Source: Struthio camelus
Lineage: Eukaryota > Chordata > Aves > Struthioniformes > Struthionidae
DNA length: 64,000 nt
Direction of reading: 5' to 3'
Assembly (NCBI RefSeq): GCF_040807025.1
Contig: NC_090953.1
Coordinates: forward strand, 24,908,997 to 24,972,996
This document shows, piece after piece, positions 9,690-19,480 of the stretch. The number at the start of each line of letters is the position of its first letter. Position 1 is the first letter of the stretch. A program made the translations under genes and the position numbers. The notes under the pieces are model-generated. The model worked only from the letters and a program-made list of their open reading frames with translations, searched no databases and was not told the origin of the DNA.

Positions 9690-10820
9690 GTTTCGCTCCC
9701 CCCGCCGCCGAGTCTCTTCCTCGGCGCCGCGCTCCGGCCGTGCGCCAGCCCCGCGATGGTCCCCGCGTCCTGGGGGGGCCCGTCGCCGTGGGGCGGTCCC
9801 GTCCCCAGGGCTGCAGCCCTTCCCCGTGGCGTGACCCCTCAGCCGTGGCGGCTCGTTCGCTGCTCCGCCGTGCGGTCCCTTCCCCGCGGCGCCACCCCTT
9901 CTCCTTGATGTGAGCGTAGTGGGGTCCCTTCGCGGCGGGCTGCTCCTGTCTCCGTGGGGTGAGCCCTTCCCCGCGATGCGATCCCTGCTCCGTGGCACCG
10001 TCCCTCCTCTGTGACTCCGTCCCTTCGCCAGGATGTGAGCCCTGCCCCGTGGGGTGGGCCCTTCCCCGTGGCACAGTCCCTTCCTTGTGGCACGACCGCT
10101 GCTCCGCGGGGTGGTCCTGTCCCCATGACGTGGTCCCCGCTCTGCGGCGAAGTCCCTTCCCCATAGCACGCTCGCTACCCCGTGCTGCGGTGCCTCCCCC
10201 ATGGCGCTGTCCCCTCTCCACGGGGCCAGCCCTTCCCCGTGGCACCATGCTTTCTCCATGGTGTGACCCCCTTCCTCGTGGCACGACACCTTGCTGTGGC
10301 CCCATCCCTTTGCAATGATGGCACAGAGATTTCCGGTGCCCCGGGGTGCTGGGGATGGGCTGGGACTGGTGGCTGAGACGCTCGGAGACGCCTGGCTCTG
10401 GGATGGGGACCTCAGGAGGGGGGTGCAGGGAGGGATGGGAGTCGGAGGAGCCCTGGATGCAGCCAGCTCAGCTCTCAGAGCATCTCCCTGTGCTGGGTAG
10501 AGGGACCCTGGACCCCGGACCCCGGACCCCTTGCCCAGCCAGACGCCCAGCTCCCCAGTCTGGGCCATGAGCAAAGAATAAGGTGACCAGCTCCTTTAGG
10601 AAACACAAACTTGGCATGAAATCCGGAGCTGTGAAGGCCATCGCTCCTGTGCCCATCTCCCTGCCCACTGGGCCACGATGCTGCTCTACCCAGAGTGCTG
10701 GCTACAGCCGTCTCGCCAGCGGGTCCAAAATGAGCCGGCGCGGGGCGGGGGGACGGGACACTGCCCTGCAGCCTAGCACCTTACCCAGCCAGGCTGGCAG
10801 AGAGCGGCACACCCAGCCCA
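9690..10820. other. Convergent intergenic gap between CELF6 and PARP6
   Basis: Holds the minisatellite below and otherwise GC-rich unique sequence, with a small 7-bp reiteration (ggacccc) near 10504-10530. No gene is supported; long ORFs here follow the repeat on the opposite strand. Confidence 0.7.
9740..10320. repeat. Diverged GC-rich minisatellite, about 19-21 bp unit
   Basis: Dozens of degenerate copies of a unit like cccttccccgtggcacagt, with point changes and small indels (ccccgtggcgtga, ccttccccgtggcac, ctccatggtgtgac). It spans nearly the whole gap between the two convergent 3' ends. Confidence 0.8.
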
Positions 10821-10837
10821 GAGTGTTTTAAAAGAAT

Positions 10838-10843
10838 TTTAAT
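10838..10843 (-). terminator. PARP6: PARP6 poly(A) signal (ATTAAA)
   Basis: Reads ATTAAA on the minus strand about 450 nt after the stop, followed by a G/T-rich stretch. No minus-strand AATAAA is nearby. Confidence 0.55.
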
Positions 10844-11290
10844 AAGCTAAAACGGATTTCTTTTCTCTTTTTTTTTTTTTGTATGTTTTTCGGGTTTTTT
10901 GCTTCGATTTCTCGTCATCGGTAAAAACATCATCGCTGTAAACGCGAGGCGGGATGTCTGCCCCCAGGCAGCAGGCACACAAGCCAGGCCATGCCTGCAG
11001 GTCCTTCCCCACGCTGGGATGGGACTGGGGACAACGCAAGGACAGGGGAGAAGGGACCTCTAAATCCGCCTTGTGCACGCTCTCTGCTTTACACCTATGT
11101 ACAGGATGGAGCCCACTGGCGCTGGGCTCCCACGTCTCCGCTGCTCAGAGCCGCGCGGCGCTGCCCTGATCCTGGGAGGCGCGAGACCCACTCTCCCTTC
11201 CCCAGCCTCCTCCAGAGCCTTCGCTGCTCCACTCGACGGCCTCGGACGCCTCTTGGCCTGTGCGAGAGGACCGCGGCGGGTCCCTGCCCC

Positions 11291-11393
11291 TCAGTTTGTG
11301 TACACCTGAGTCCCAATCACACGCATGATCTCCTTCTGGATTTTGGGGTCCTGAGTATTGATATTGGCATCTCCCACTTGGCCATCTTCGTAC
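11291..11393 (-). CDS. PARP6: PARP6 coding exon 22, C terminus and stop
   Basis: One base plus YEDGQVGDANINTQDPKIQK...QVYTN and TGA. Acceptor cccgcag. The 3' UTR continues on the minus strand to about 10820. Confidence 0.96.
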
Positions 11394-14300
11394 CTGCGGG
11401 GGAGAGCTGGATGAGGCGGGGGAGTGTCCCACGGACACTGGGGCTGGCGGCCTGGATACCCAGGGAGAGGGGTGAGATGGGCACTGGCCGTACTCACACA
11501 AAGAAGAAGCGGGTGCAGACGTGATCCGAGACAGGGCAGACCCAAATGTTGCCATGCTTCTGGAGGTCCTTGGAGGTGATGACTGCCAAAGCAAGAGGCC
11601 GTCAGAAGGGTGCTGGGGCCCACAGGGACGGCATAGGTGTCCCCTCTGGGAACAGCCCAGGCTCTGACCACCCCTCCCGGGACATCACACTTGGGTGATC
11701 CAGGCTGGGGTCGGGTCCTTCTAGACCAAGCACGTGCCCTGGCCCCTCTGCACTAAGACGCGCTGCTCCCGTTGCAGTCAGCCCCTCTGCAACCCCCCAG
11801 TGTTGAGTCTCCAGCAGGAGGTTCACACCAGCACGGCAGGAAGGGGAGGAGCAGGGGACATGGTGACCACGGTGGGAGCTCCCCAGGCTGTCGCCTACCT
11901 ACGTGGCACAGTGCAGCCAGGCTGGGATGACCGCAGCGTCCACCCACCCGCCGCCCCGTCCCGTCACCTGCGTGCCCCGCACCTTCGCAAAGCGCAATGC
12001 AGTTCAGGTTGCGGCTCTGGAGGAAGCGAGACTGGATGGATCGGGTCTGCATGGAGAGCACCCGGCATTAACCACACGCGGGCAATCCCAGCTCAGCGCC
12101 ATCCATCCCCCGCACCTCCTCCCACACTTTGGGAGTGGGCAGGAGCCAGCACAGCCCTGGGGACTGGCCGCAGCCGGCAACGCATCCCCAGGTCCCCGGC
12201 GACCACTGCAGAGCTTCACCCCTGCACCGCAGCCCCCCAGGCAGTATGACCCCTTGCTACCCATGGGGGGCCTCAACCCCCCCAGGCATTTGCCAAAAGG
12301 CAGGGGACTACCATTGCCCCCACGCTATGACAGTAAACTGAGGCTAGGACAGCTCAGCCCCGTCCCTCATGCCCCTGTTTCCCCGCACAGCCCCGGCCGG
12401 TCCGTCACCTGGGGAATGGTGTTCATCCGGTTGTATCTCTGCACCAGCTCGTCCTTCGAAGGCATCCGGTGTTGTCCTTTCCCCATCCCTGCAGGGCAAG
12501 CGACACCACGGCCATCACTCCCTAGCCCCCAGCCTGGGACGCGGGTGCTCCCTGGGGTGGGGACCGCTGTGGCCACTGGGCAAGGAGCACCCCCAGGGCC
12601 CGTCACCCGGCAGGATCCCGGGGACATTGGCGAGAGGATGCACGCCACAGCCGCACCAGGGACGGCTCTGCAACACCGCGGTGCCCACGGCACGCAAGCA
12701 CTGCACCTCCCCAACCTTCCCTGAGCTCAGGCTGGGCCCTGGGAGAGCAGCACCTGGCCTCAAGGTCCCACAAGGCGGGAGCACCCGAATTTCAGAGTTG
12801 GCAAAATGAAGCAGACCCAGGGGCCATAGCGAGATGCCCAACAGCAAGCAGAGCGTCTGAGCCGGCTGCGCCCAGAGCCCCTACGGCTGCGGGGACCCAC
12901 GCCAAGCCGTGCTCTCTGGCCAGCCAGAGCCTGGCAGAGCTGCTCCGAGAGACGAGTTGTCTCCCTGGGGAAAACTCCACCAGAACACCTGAGAGTCATT
13001 TCTTCCCTAGAAAATGCTGGATTTTTCCCCAGCGGTGCACTGGAAAGGCCAGATCCAGAGGGGAGCGGCTGGTCCAGGCAGGAAGGATGTCCCGGACGCA
13101 GCCAGGAGGCCTCGCCACCCCCCTCCCCTTGCGGTTCCTCCAAATGGCATCGTCCGAAGCGGAGCCGGGTCCCGTGCCCATGCAGGGAGTGGGATGGGAG
13201 CGCAGGTGGGACGGAGCGGCGCACACAGCCTCTTACCTGAGTATCCAAAGGAAATACTGGAGATGGGGCTCAGATAGATGCCCTTGCCATAGGCTGCTCC
13301 ATGCAGCTTGCAGGAAAACACCAGGGTGAGCAGCGTGGGGGGAGCGGGACGGGCGGCCGTGCCGAGGCCACCCCGACAGCCCGGCCCCTAGGGCCACCAC
13401 GGCAGAGAGACCCCCGCCTCGGCGGGCAGCAGACCCCGCATGGCAGGGCTTGTACCTCTCTCGGTGCCCTGCCCTCCCTCCCTGCCTGCCGCCCCCCACC
13501 TGCGGGCCATCCGGCCCGTTGCGGCGCTTTCCAGGGCTACGGCTTCGGCCGGGCCAGCGACGGAGGGGAACGTTACCTGCAGCTTGGTGTAGGACGCGTT
13601 CACCAGCCCGTTGCGGAGGATGGAGTGCCAGTTCTCAATGTGAGAGCCGCTGAAAGAGCCAGGGCGGCGTCAGACCCTGTCCCGCGGCACCCACCCACCC
13701 ACCCACCCACCCTCTCTCCGCGCCAGCCCCATGGCCAACTCACTGGAAAGCGAAGGTGCTGCCGTAGAGCTTCTTGGCGGTACGGAAACGGGCCTCCTTG
13801 GCCGGGGGGCTGCTCAGCAGGAGGAACTGGTGTGAGGTGTGCATAAACTTCAGCTGCTACCAGGGGAAACGGAAGAGCAAACCCAGCGCCGGCGTGGGGA
13901 GAGGAGAGACAGACACAGATCATGCACGGCAGCCCGGCCCCGGTACCCTGCCAAGAGGGCTCGGCCGTGCCGCGAGGGCAGTGACAGCTCGCCCATCACT
14001 GCCATCTCTAGCCCCTGGCATCCCATATCCTGCATCCGACATGCCATATCCGCCATCCCGTATCCCATACCCTGCATCCCACCTGCACAGTCCCATTTCC
14101 CCTGCGGCCAGGGTGCTGAGGGCTGTGTGCCATGGGGCTCGCTGGAGAACGGCCCGGGGCAGAGCCCTGGGCCCAGCCAGGCCACTTACCCTGCTGAGAG
14201 GTAGCTTGACGATGTGGGATCTGTTGCTGGAGATTATCCTTGGAAAGAGGAAGAGGAGGATGGTCGGACAGGGTGGCTGGGGTCCCATGAGAGTCACATC

Positions 14301-17300
14301 GGGGCTCGGCTGCCTGGCTGAGCTTCGAGCCATGCCAGCCTTGCAAATCCTGCCCCGGGGCTGGCCAGGGGGTCGCAAACACCCCCCAGGAGAAAGCAGC
14401 TCTGCCCTGGCCCCAGGAACAGCCCGAAGGCGGCCACGATGGGGCAGGCAGCTTGTGCCGGGGATGCCTGGTGGCCAGCCCTGTGCCGCAGCGCTGTGGG
14501 TAGCTGCCCCTCGTCCCCCCTCCTACCCTGTCCCCCAGCCCTCAGCTTTACCATTGCAGGAGGGGATGTGCCAGGGGGTCCAGCTTGTCCATCTGCTTCT
14601 TGATCTCCAGATATGACCCCTGGCAGAGACACAGCGGCGGTGAGAGGGGGTGCAGGTGGGTCCCTCGTCTCCCAGCCCCCCCACGCAATCCCCGATGGAT
14701 GGACACCAGTGCCAAAGTGCCGTCCCCAGGGCAAGGCCGAGGCGAAGGATCCCGCACTGGGAAGGGGATCGGCTGTACCAGTCCCATCTAAGGTGGTCTC
14801 GCCCGGCACCAAGGCAGTGGTGGGACCTCCTGGCTCTGGCTGCGGGAGTGCGGGGCTGGGGCGGGCAGGCTGGGCAGGGAGGCCAGCATACCTGGGTCAT
14901 TTCCCGGATGGACATCACGCTGTCCAGAGCCTTCTGCAGCCGCTCGTAGTTCTTCTTCTGCACGTGGGGCGGGAGAGGGGCAGCCATCGGGGGTGTGCTC
15001 CAAGCTCACCCCCAGCCTGCCGTCCCCGGCACTGCGTAGCCCTGGAGCACTGACCCGCTGCGTTGCCCCCAGCCCAGCGGTGCTTACCTTGGGGTTGAAG
15101 GCAAGTGTTTTGGGGTCGTTGGGGTCCACCACAGAGGGGTAAGGCTCGAAGATGATGCTCTTGCGGGGAGACTCCAGGGCAGCACGGCACATGGCCACAA
15201 GCAAGTCCACCACCTGGGCAGAAAGCATGGGTGGAAGGACGGAGGAGGAGGGGATGCAGATGCCCCAAATTGCCCCGTGGCCCCGGCAGCCCCCACTTCT
15301 GCTCACGGCCCCCTTAGACCTTCACCCTCTCCCTGGGGCTGGATCCAGCCTCTGAACCTCTGAGACCCCGACCCAGGGTGAAGCAGCTGGAGAAGGACCC
15401 CCAAGGACAACATGGGGCGGCCATTCTGGAGCTGCCACCCTCAATGCCCATGTCGCCCGCCTCACTGTGCCCTGAAGCCCGTGTGTGCCGGTACCTCGGC
15501 ACCTGTGGCCACCTCCTCCGCCGCGCCGGACATCACACCGAGGGTGTAGAAGGAGAAGACGCACAGCTCCCGGGTGCACACGGCTGGCTGCGGAGGAGAC
15601 AGGCACCGCGTCCTGGGTCAGATAGAGCCCCCGGCCCCCATGGGGGACGGCTGCCCCCTTGTACCCTGAGACGCAGGGGTCCTGCGGGGGCTCTACTGGC
15701 ACCCAGTACCCCCAGCTGCACCCAGTCGGCCCCTGCGCCAGCCCCGGCCTCAGCACCTTGAGCATGGAGCCGTTCTGGAAGACATGCTGCTCGTCGCACA
15801 CCACGCAGTACTCGTTGAGCGTCGGGATCCGCTGCTCCGCGTACTTCATGATCTGCAGGGGAGGCCGCGGGGAGTCAGGCCCCGCTGCGGCAGCGATGCC
15901 GGGAGCAGGGGCCCTTGCGGAGGTGGGGGTCATCCTGATGGCCTGGGGGCTCTGATACCACCTGGGTAGGCTTTGCCTCCCCCTCGCCGAGGAAGCAGCC
16001 TTGCACCTGGGTGATGCTTGGGGCTGCGTGGGACCAGAAGTGCATGCAAGGCAAGAGACAGCCCTGCTCACAGGACCCTGAGGAAAACCGCAGGCGGGGC
16101 TGTTTGCTCAAAACAGGGACACTGTTGAGCCTAAGCTGAGCTGGATGCTCCAGGCAACGGGACATGGCCTCAGTGGGATGCAGGGCAGCGTGGAGGATGC
16201 TCCAGGCAGTGGGATGCGGGACGCGGAGCGCCATGGAAGATGCTCTGGGCAGTGGGACGCAGGCTGAGCGGGACACGGGGTGGTTGCGTGGCCGCTCACC
16301 TGGACGAGGAAGCCGTACTCCAGTGTGGGGACGTTCTTGCAGTGACCGCCAACCTGCGGACAGAGCCGGAGCAGAGCCAGCTGCGTTATCCCCTTTCCCC
16401 TGCGCATCCCCTGCCTCCGCACGGCATCCGGGGCCCTGCCGGCTCCAGGGCCCTGAACACCCCCAGCACGGCGAGGTGTCTCCACCAGGGACAGGTGCCC
16501 TGAAAATGCCATGAGGATGCTGACACGTTCCCAGGGATGCAGCCACATCTGGGGCATGTTGCCAAGCCCAGATACCACCAGGACTGGGTTTGGGACCAGC
16601 AAAACCCCGCATGCCCGACATGGCTAGTCATCCAGCTCACTCGCCCTCAGTCCACAGGCACCCCAGGGTGCTGGGAACAAGGTGCAGTGGAGAAAGCCCC
16701 ACGGGGACACAGCCCAGCCCAAGAGGGTCGAACACACTGCTCTTGCCGGGCAGATCTCCCCAGCAGCGCTGGGCCGGCGCTGAACCCACGATGGCCGAGA
16801 CACTCCAGGGCAGCCCTGCAGACACCCGCCGTGCGCATGGGGTACAGGAAGGGGAGGGAGATCAAAGCAAGCCCCAAGCTGGGGAGGCACCCACCAGGAT
16901 GTTGAAGGGGGCAACACCTGCCTGGGTGCTGGGGGGGTAGCCGAAAACCTCCACCTTGGGGTTCTTCACTGTGCAGGAGACGGAGCGGTTCATCAGGCGG
17001 TTGACACGCACCTCGGGCATGCCCAGCTTGCCCTTCAGCACCGAGTCCTGGATGACGGGGAAGCTGGGCGACCTGCGGGCACAGAGCCGTGCTGACCTCC
17101 CCACGGACCACGCTTGGCCAATGTCAGGGCAGGTAGGGCATCAAGTGGGGAAGAAGGCCTAGCCCTGTCCTTTCCTCCTCCTCAAGAAGGGTGATGGAGC
17201 CAGACACTGTCCCTAAGCGATGCTCGTTGTTTCTCCTCCCTGCTCCTCCTTCCCCTTATAGCCAGCACCAGATTCACCTTTTTTACAGTTTCTGGGAGCT

Positions 17301-19269
17301 CTGTAAACCTCCTCGGGCTCTTGCAGAGAATGGTATTAAGTGACTGTATCCAAGGTGCAGATGGGGAAACTGAGGCATGGTACCAGGACAAAATTCCTGG
17401 CCTGCCTGGCTAAAGCCAGGCCCGGGGTGACAGCTCAGAAGGCTGCCCCTCGAGGGGACATGGCGAGGGGAAGCGAGGAGGAGCGGGGCTGGCAGCCGGG
17501 GCCTTACTTGGGGATGGGGGAGAAGATGCTGAGGCCCGCTCGAAACTTCTTGATGGTGCCACTCGTCTTGAACCAGCTGTGACGCTTCTCCTGCTGGGTC
17601 TTCAGGAAGTCGTTGCTCAAGTGTTTCCATTGCTGGGATGTGAACATGCCCAGGATCCTGGGCAGAGAGGCGGCGTGGGTGCCCGAGCGGGGCACCGGGC
17701 ACACGAGGGCCCTTCGGTGCCTGGCTCGGCCCCAGGTGCGGTACTTGGCCACGTGTGCCAGGCCCAAGGTGCTGGGTGGCCTGTGCCCCCCAGGTCTGCC
17801 CCAGATCCTCTCCCCCCTCCCAGAGCCGGGTACCAAACCCAGCAGTGAGTCAGTCCAGGGCCAGCCATGCCTGGCATGGGGCTGTCTGGCAGGAAAGGCT
17901 GTGACACGGGAATACGTGGCACCCGGCGGGCTTCGGGGCCAGGTCCCCGTAGACCCACCAGGAGTGCCCCCTGCCACCCGGGGGGACTCAGGCGCCCGCT
18001 GCGTTTCGGCTCTTACTTCTTCAGCTGCAGACCCAGTCCGAACCCCTCCTTGTTGGACGGCTGGAAGACCTCGATGGACGGTTCTGCGGGGAGACCACGA
18101 CCGCTGCTGGTGCTGCCGAGCATCCCCGGCGCCGGGCACCCCGCCTGGCGCTCGGGGCGGAGGGCACGCGGGTGCCAGCCCCCCGGGAAGGACCCTTTGG
18201 GCCTCCTGCTCTTGCGGTGAGCACGGGCGGTGGAGCACCCCGTCCTGCCCGGCCCCACTCACCGGGGCCATCGAGGTACTGCGAGAGGGAGAACCGCAGC
18301 CGCAGCACGATGGGCTCCGTCCGCAGCACCTTCCAGGCCGTCGCCACCTCCTCCTGCCAGGCGAGAGCCGCGCGTCGGCAGAGCCGCGGGGGCCCCGCCG
18401 CGACCCCGGGGGCCACCGCGGCCCGGGCTGCGGCGTGCCGCCCAGAAGGCTGAATGCGGGGACGCCGGGGGCGGGAGGGCGGCACGCCGAGGCCGCCCGG
18501 TGCACCCACGCCGCGCGCCACCCCTCGCACCCGCCCCGGCTCGCGCCCTCGCGCGAGACCCCCCCCTCGGGGCCAAGACTCACATCGAGGAAGCTGATGT
18601 TCACGTGGAGGTCGATGTCCACGTCATCGATGGTCCCGTACTCCCTGCGAAGACACGCGCCGCGGCGGGCGGCTCGGCTGAGGCTGGGCTAGGGACGGGG
18701 AGCCGCGCGGCACGGCGACGGGCCGTGCCCCGAGGGAGCCCGGCGGCGGCGGGGCGGCGGGCGCCGCCGGCCGGACCCACCTGACGGACGCCGCGTTCTC
18801 GCTGTAGATCTCCTTCACGGCCTCGATGTCGGCGTCCAGCTGGGGGTGGCGGTACAGGTCGGCGGCGCAGGTCCCCTGCGGGCAGGGCACGGCGGCCGGC
18901 GCGGTCAGGGGCCGGGGCCGGGCGCCGCGGGCCGCCGGCCCCGCGCCCGCCGGCCGGCTCACCTGGACGCCGTAGAGGAACTCCTCGGACTCATTGTCGC
19001 CGTCGGAGTCGTCGTCCGTCCAGCATTGGCCCTTGAGGTCCTGGGGAGGGAGCGGGGTCAGGACGGGGAGGCGGCGCGCGGCCGGCGGCCGGGCCCCGGA
19101 GCGGGAGCCCCGGCGGCCCCCGGCTCGGCTGCGCCCCGGCGGCGGGAGCGGGAGCGGAGGGAGGCCGAGCCGGCGTCCTGCCCGGCGCCGCAGCGGGGAG
19201 GGCCAAGGCCCCGGGCCCCGGCGCCGTCCCGGAGGAGGCCGCGGCCCGCCGCCGCGGCGCCCTCACCAT
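11291..19269 (-). CDS. PARP6: PARP6, mono-ADP-ribosyltransferase (complete, 22 coding exons)
   Basis: Member of the PARP/ARTD family (ARTD17) that transfers single ADP-ribose units from NAD+. The joined exons give 1860 nt, i.e. 619 residues plus stop, against about 630 in human. It starts MDLKGQCWTDDDSDG and ends IMRVIGTQVYTN. An acidic N terminus (residues 8-20) precedes the conserved N-terminal region; a Cys pair (YCVVC) follows; the catalytic ADP-ribosyltransferase fold covers about residues 390-619. His462 lies in the HGS motif, Tyr497 in GKGIY; the third triad position in RFFFVYED is not glutamate, as expected for a mono-transferase. All exon phases agree. It is convergent with CELF6 and divergent from PKM. 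The human segment of about 20 residues between YPPSPQAG and GHCKN is shorter here. PARP8 is the close paralogue; synteny and sequence favour PARP6. Confidence 0.96.
11498..11582 (-). CDS. PARP6: PARP6 coding exon 21
   Basis: Encodes ITSKDLQKHGNIWVCPVSDH...RFFF; the strand carrying the third catalytic-triad position is at its end. Donor TTTGT|GTGAGT. Confidence 0.95.
11983..12046 (-). CDS. PARP6: PARP6 coding exon 20
   Basis: Encodes TRSIQSRFLQSRNLNCIALCE plus one base. The donor GAAG|GTGCGG departs from consensus at +4 and +5. Confidence 0.95.
12409..12488 (-). CDS. PARP6: PARP6 coding exon 19
   Basis: Encodes GMGKGQHRMPSKDELVQRYN...IPQ. Acceptor ccctgcag; donor CAG|GTGACG. Confidence 0.95.
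13237..13306 (-). CDS. PARP6: PARP6 coding exon 18, NAD+-site tyrosine
   Basis: Encodes LHGAAYGKGIYLSPISSISF...YS; GKGIY holds the conserved catalytic-triad tyrosine (residue 497). Donor TCAG|GTAAGA. Confidence 0.95.
13577..13649 (-). CDS. PARP6: PARP6 coding exon 17, catalytic HGS motif
   Basis: Completes His462 across the junction and encodes GSHIENWHSILRNGLVNASY...Q. Acceptor ctttcag; donor CAG|GTAACG. Confidence 0.95.
13690..13712 (+). repeat. (CCCA)n microsatellite
   Basis: About five CCCA units in a PARP6 intron. Confidence 0.8.
13744..13853 (-). CDS. PARP6: PARP6 coding exon 16
   Basis: Encodes LKFMHTSHQFLLLSSPPAKE...GSTFAF plus two bases of the catalytic His codon. The acceptor is tagcag, so use of the first AG would add one Gln before LKF. 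Confidence 0.95.
14010..14085 (+). repeat. Short tandem repeat around catcccatatcctg
   Basis: Four or five imperfect copies of a 14-21 bp unit (catcccatatcctgcatcc and variants) in a PARP6 intron. Confidence 0.65.
14190..14238 (-). CDS. PARP6: PARP6 coding exon 15 (49 nt)
   Basis: Encodes the end of Trp and IISSNRSHIVKLPLSR. Donor AGCAGG|GTAAGT. Confidence 0.95.
14552..14619 (-). CDS. PARP6: PARP6 coding exon 14
   Basis: Encodes GSYLEIKKQMDKLDPLAHPL...Q plus two bases. Acceptor tctgccag; donor AATG|GTAAAG. Confidence 0.95.
14892..14957 (-). CDS. PARP6: PARP6 coding exon 13 (66 nt)
   Basis: Encodes KKNYERLQKALDSVMSIREM...Q, both ends in phase 0. Acceptor cacgtgcag. Confidence 0.95.
15088..15213 (-). 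CDS. PARP6: PARP6 coding exon 12 (126 nt)
   Basis: Encodes VVDLLVAMCRAALESPRKSI...LAFNPK, phase 0 at both ends. This segment is nearly identical to mammalian PARP6. Confidence 0.96.
15495..15587 (-). CDS. PARP6: PARP6 coding exon 11 (93 nt)
   Basis: Encodes PAVCTRELCVFSFYTLGVMS...TGAE, phase 0 at both ends. Donor GAG|GTACCG. Confidence 0.95.
15757..15852 (-). CDS. PARP6: PARP6 coding exon 10, cysteine pair (96 nt)
   Basis: Encodes IMKYAEQRIPTLNEYCVVCD...NGSMLK with the closely spaced CVVC cysteines. Phase 0 at both ends. Confidence 0.95.
16144..16290 (+). repeat. Imperfect tandem repeat, about 43-52 bp period
   Basis: Copies beginning gatgctc at 16144, 16196 and 16239, each continuing with a form of caggcagtgggatgc. 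PARP6 intron. Confidence 0.6.
16300..16353 (-). CDS. PARP6: PARP6 coding exon 9 (54 nt)
   Basis: Encodes VGGHCKNVPTLEYGFLVQ in phase 0. The first residues (VGG) differ from the remembered human sequence at this junction. Confidence 0.9.
16895..17072 (-). CDS. PARP6: PARP6 coding exon 8 (178 nt)
   Basis: Encodes SPSFPVIQDSVLKGKLGMPE...YPPSTQAGVAPFNIL. The donor CTG|GTGGGT was chosen because it leaves phase 0, matching exon 9; a GT just after STQA would break the frame. Confidence 0.88.
17508..17657 (-). CDS. PARP6: PARP6 coding exon 7 (150 nt)
   Basis: Encodes ILGMFTSQQWKHLSNDFLKT...FSPIP plus two bases. Donor CCAA|GTAAGG. Confidence 0.95.
18017..18083 (-). CDS. PARP6: PARP6 coding exon 6
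   Basis: Encodes EPSIEVFQPSNKEGFGLGLQ...K. Acceptor ccccgcag; donor AGAA|GTAAGA. Confidence 0.95.
18263..18353 (-). CDS. PARP6: PARP6 coding exon 5
   Basis: Encodes EEVATAWKVLRTEPIVLRLR...YLDGP plus one base. Acceptor ctggcag; donor CCCG|GTGAGT. Confidence 0.95.
18584..18644 (-). CDS. PARP6: PARP6 coding exon 4
   Basis: Encodes EYGTIDDVDIDLHVNISFLD. Donor GAT|GTGAGT. Confidence 0.95.
18781..18875 (-). CDS. PARP6: PARP6 coding exon 3
   Basis: Encodes GTCAADLYRHPQLDADIEAV...NAASV plus two bases. Human has NSVSI where this reads NAASV. Confidence 0.95.
18963..19040 (-). CDS. PARP6: PARP6 coding exon 2 (78 nt)
   Basis: Encodes DLKGQCWTDDDSDGDNESEE...YGVQ, the acidic N terminus; phase 0 at both ends. 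It contains no suitable upstream ATG, so the start must come from exon 1. Confidence 0.93.
19267..19269 (-). CDS. PARP6: PARP6 exon 1 coding part: the start codon alone
   Basis: ATG directly followed by a donor (ATG|GTGAGG). The next exon begins in phase 0 with DLKGQ, giving MDLKGQ, which matches human MDIKGQ. The start codon is therefore the last three bases of exon 1. Confidence 0.9.
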
Positions 19270-19289
19270 TTTACGGGCGCTCGTCCGAG

Positions 19290-19480
19290 GGCGCTAGGCC
19301 TCTCGCCTCCTCCATGCTACCGGGCGGCCGCGGCGAGCGGGGCGGCCATCCGAGCGGCCCCGGCCCTGACGTCAGGCCTGCCGGCGGGGCCGGCAGCGCG
19401 CTCCGCCGCCGTCTCCCAGCAACCCGGCCGGGCCTCCGCCGGCGCGGCGCGGCACGGCACGCTGACGTCAGCCCCGCGCC
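19290..19480 (-). promoter_or_regulatory. PARP6: PARP6 CpG-island promoter with two CRE palindromes
   Basis: Very GC-rich region directly upstream of PARP6 exon 1 with no TATA box seen. It contains TGACGTCA at 19367-19374 and again at 19463-19470, the perfect CREB/ATF site. The transcription start is not determined. Confidence 0.6.

Noticed and set aside
8171-10574. Minus-strand ORFs of 392 and 468 codons behind CELF6
   Set aside because: They cross low-complexity tracts and the minisatellite, have no family signature, and owe their length to GC-rich DNA with few stops.
13300-13310. Alternative acceptors for PARP6 exon 18
   Set aside because: The gcaag site is the only one giving the required phase and the conserved LHGAAYGKG start.
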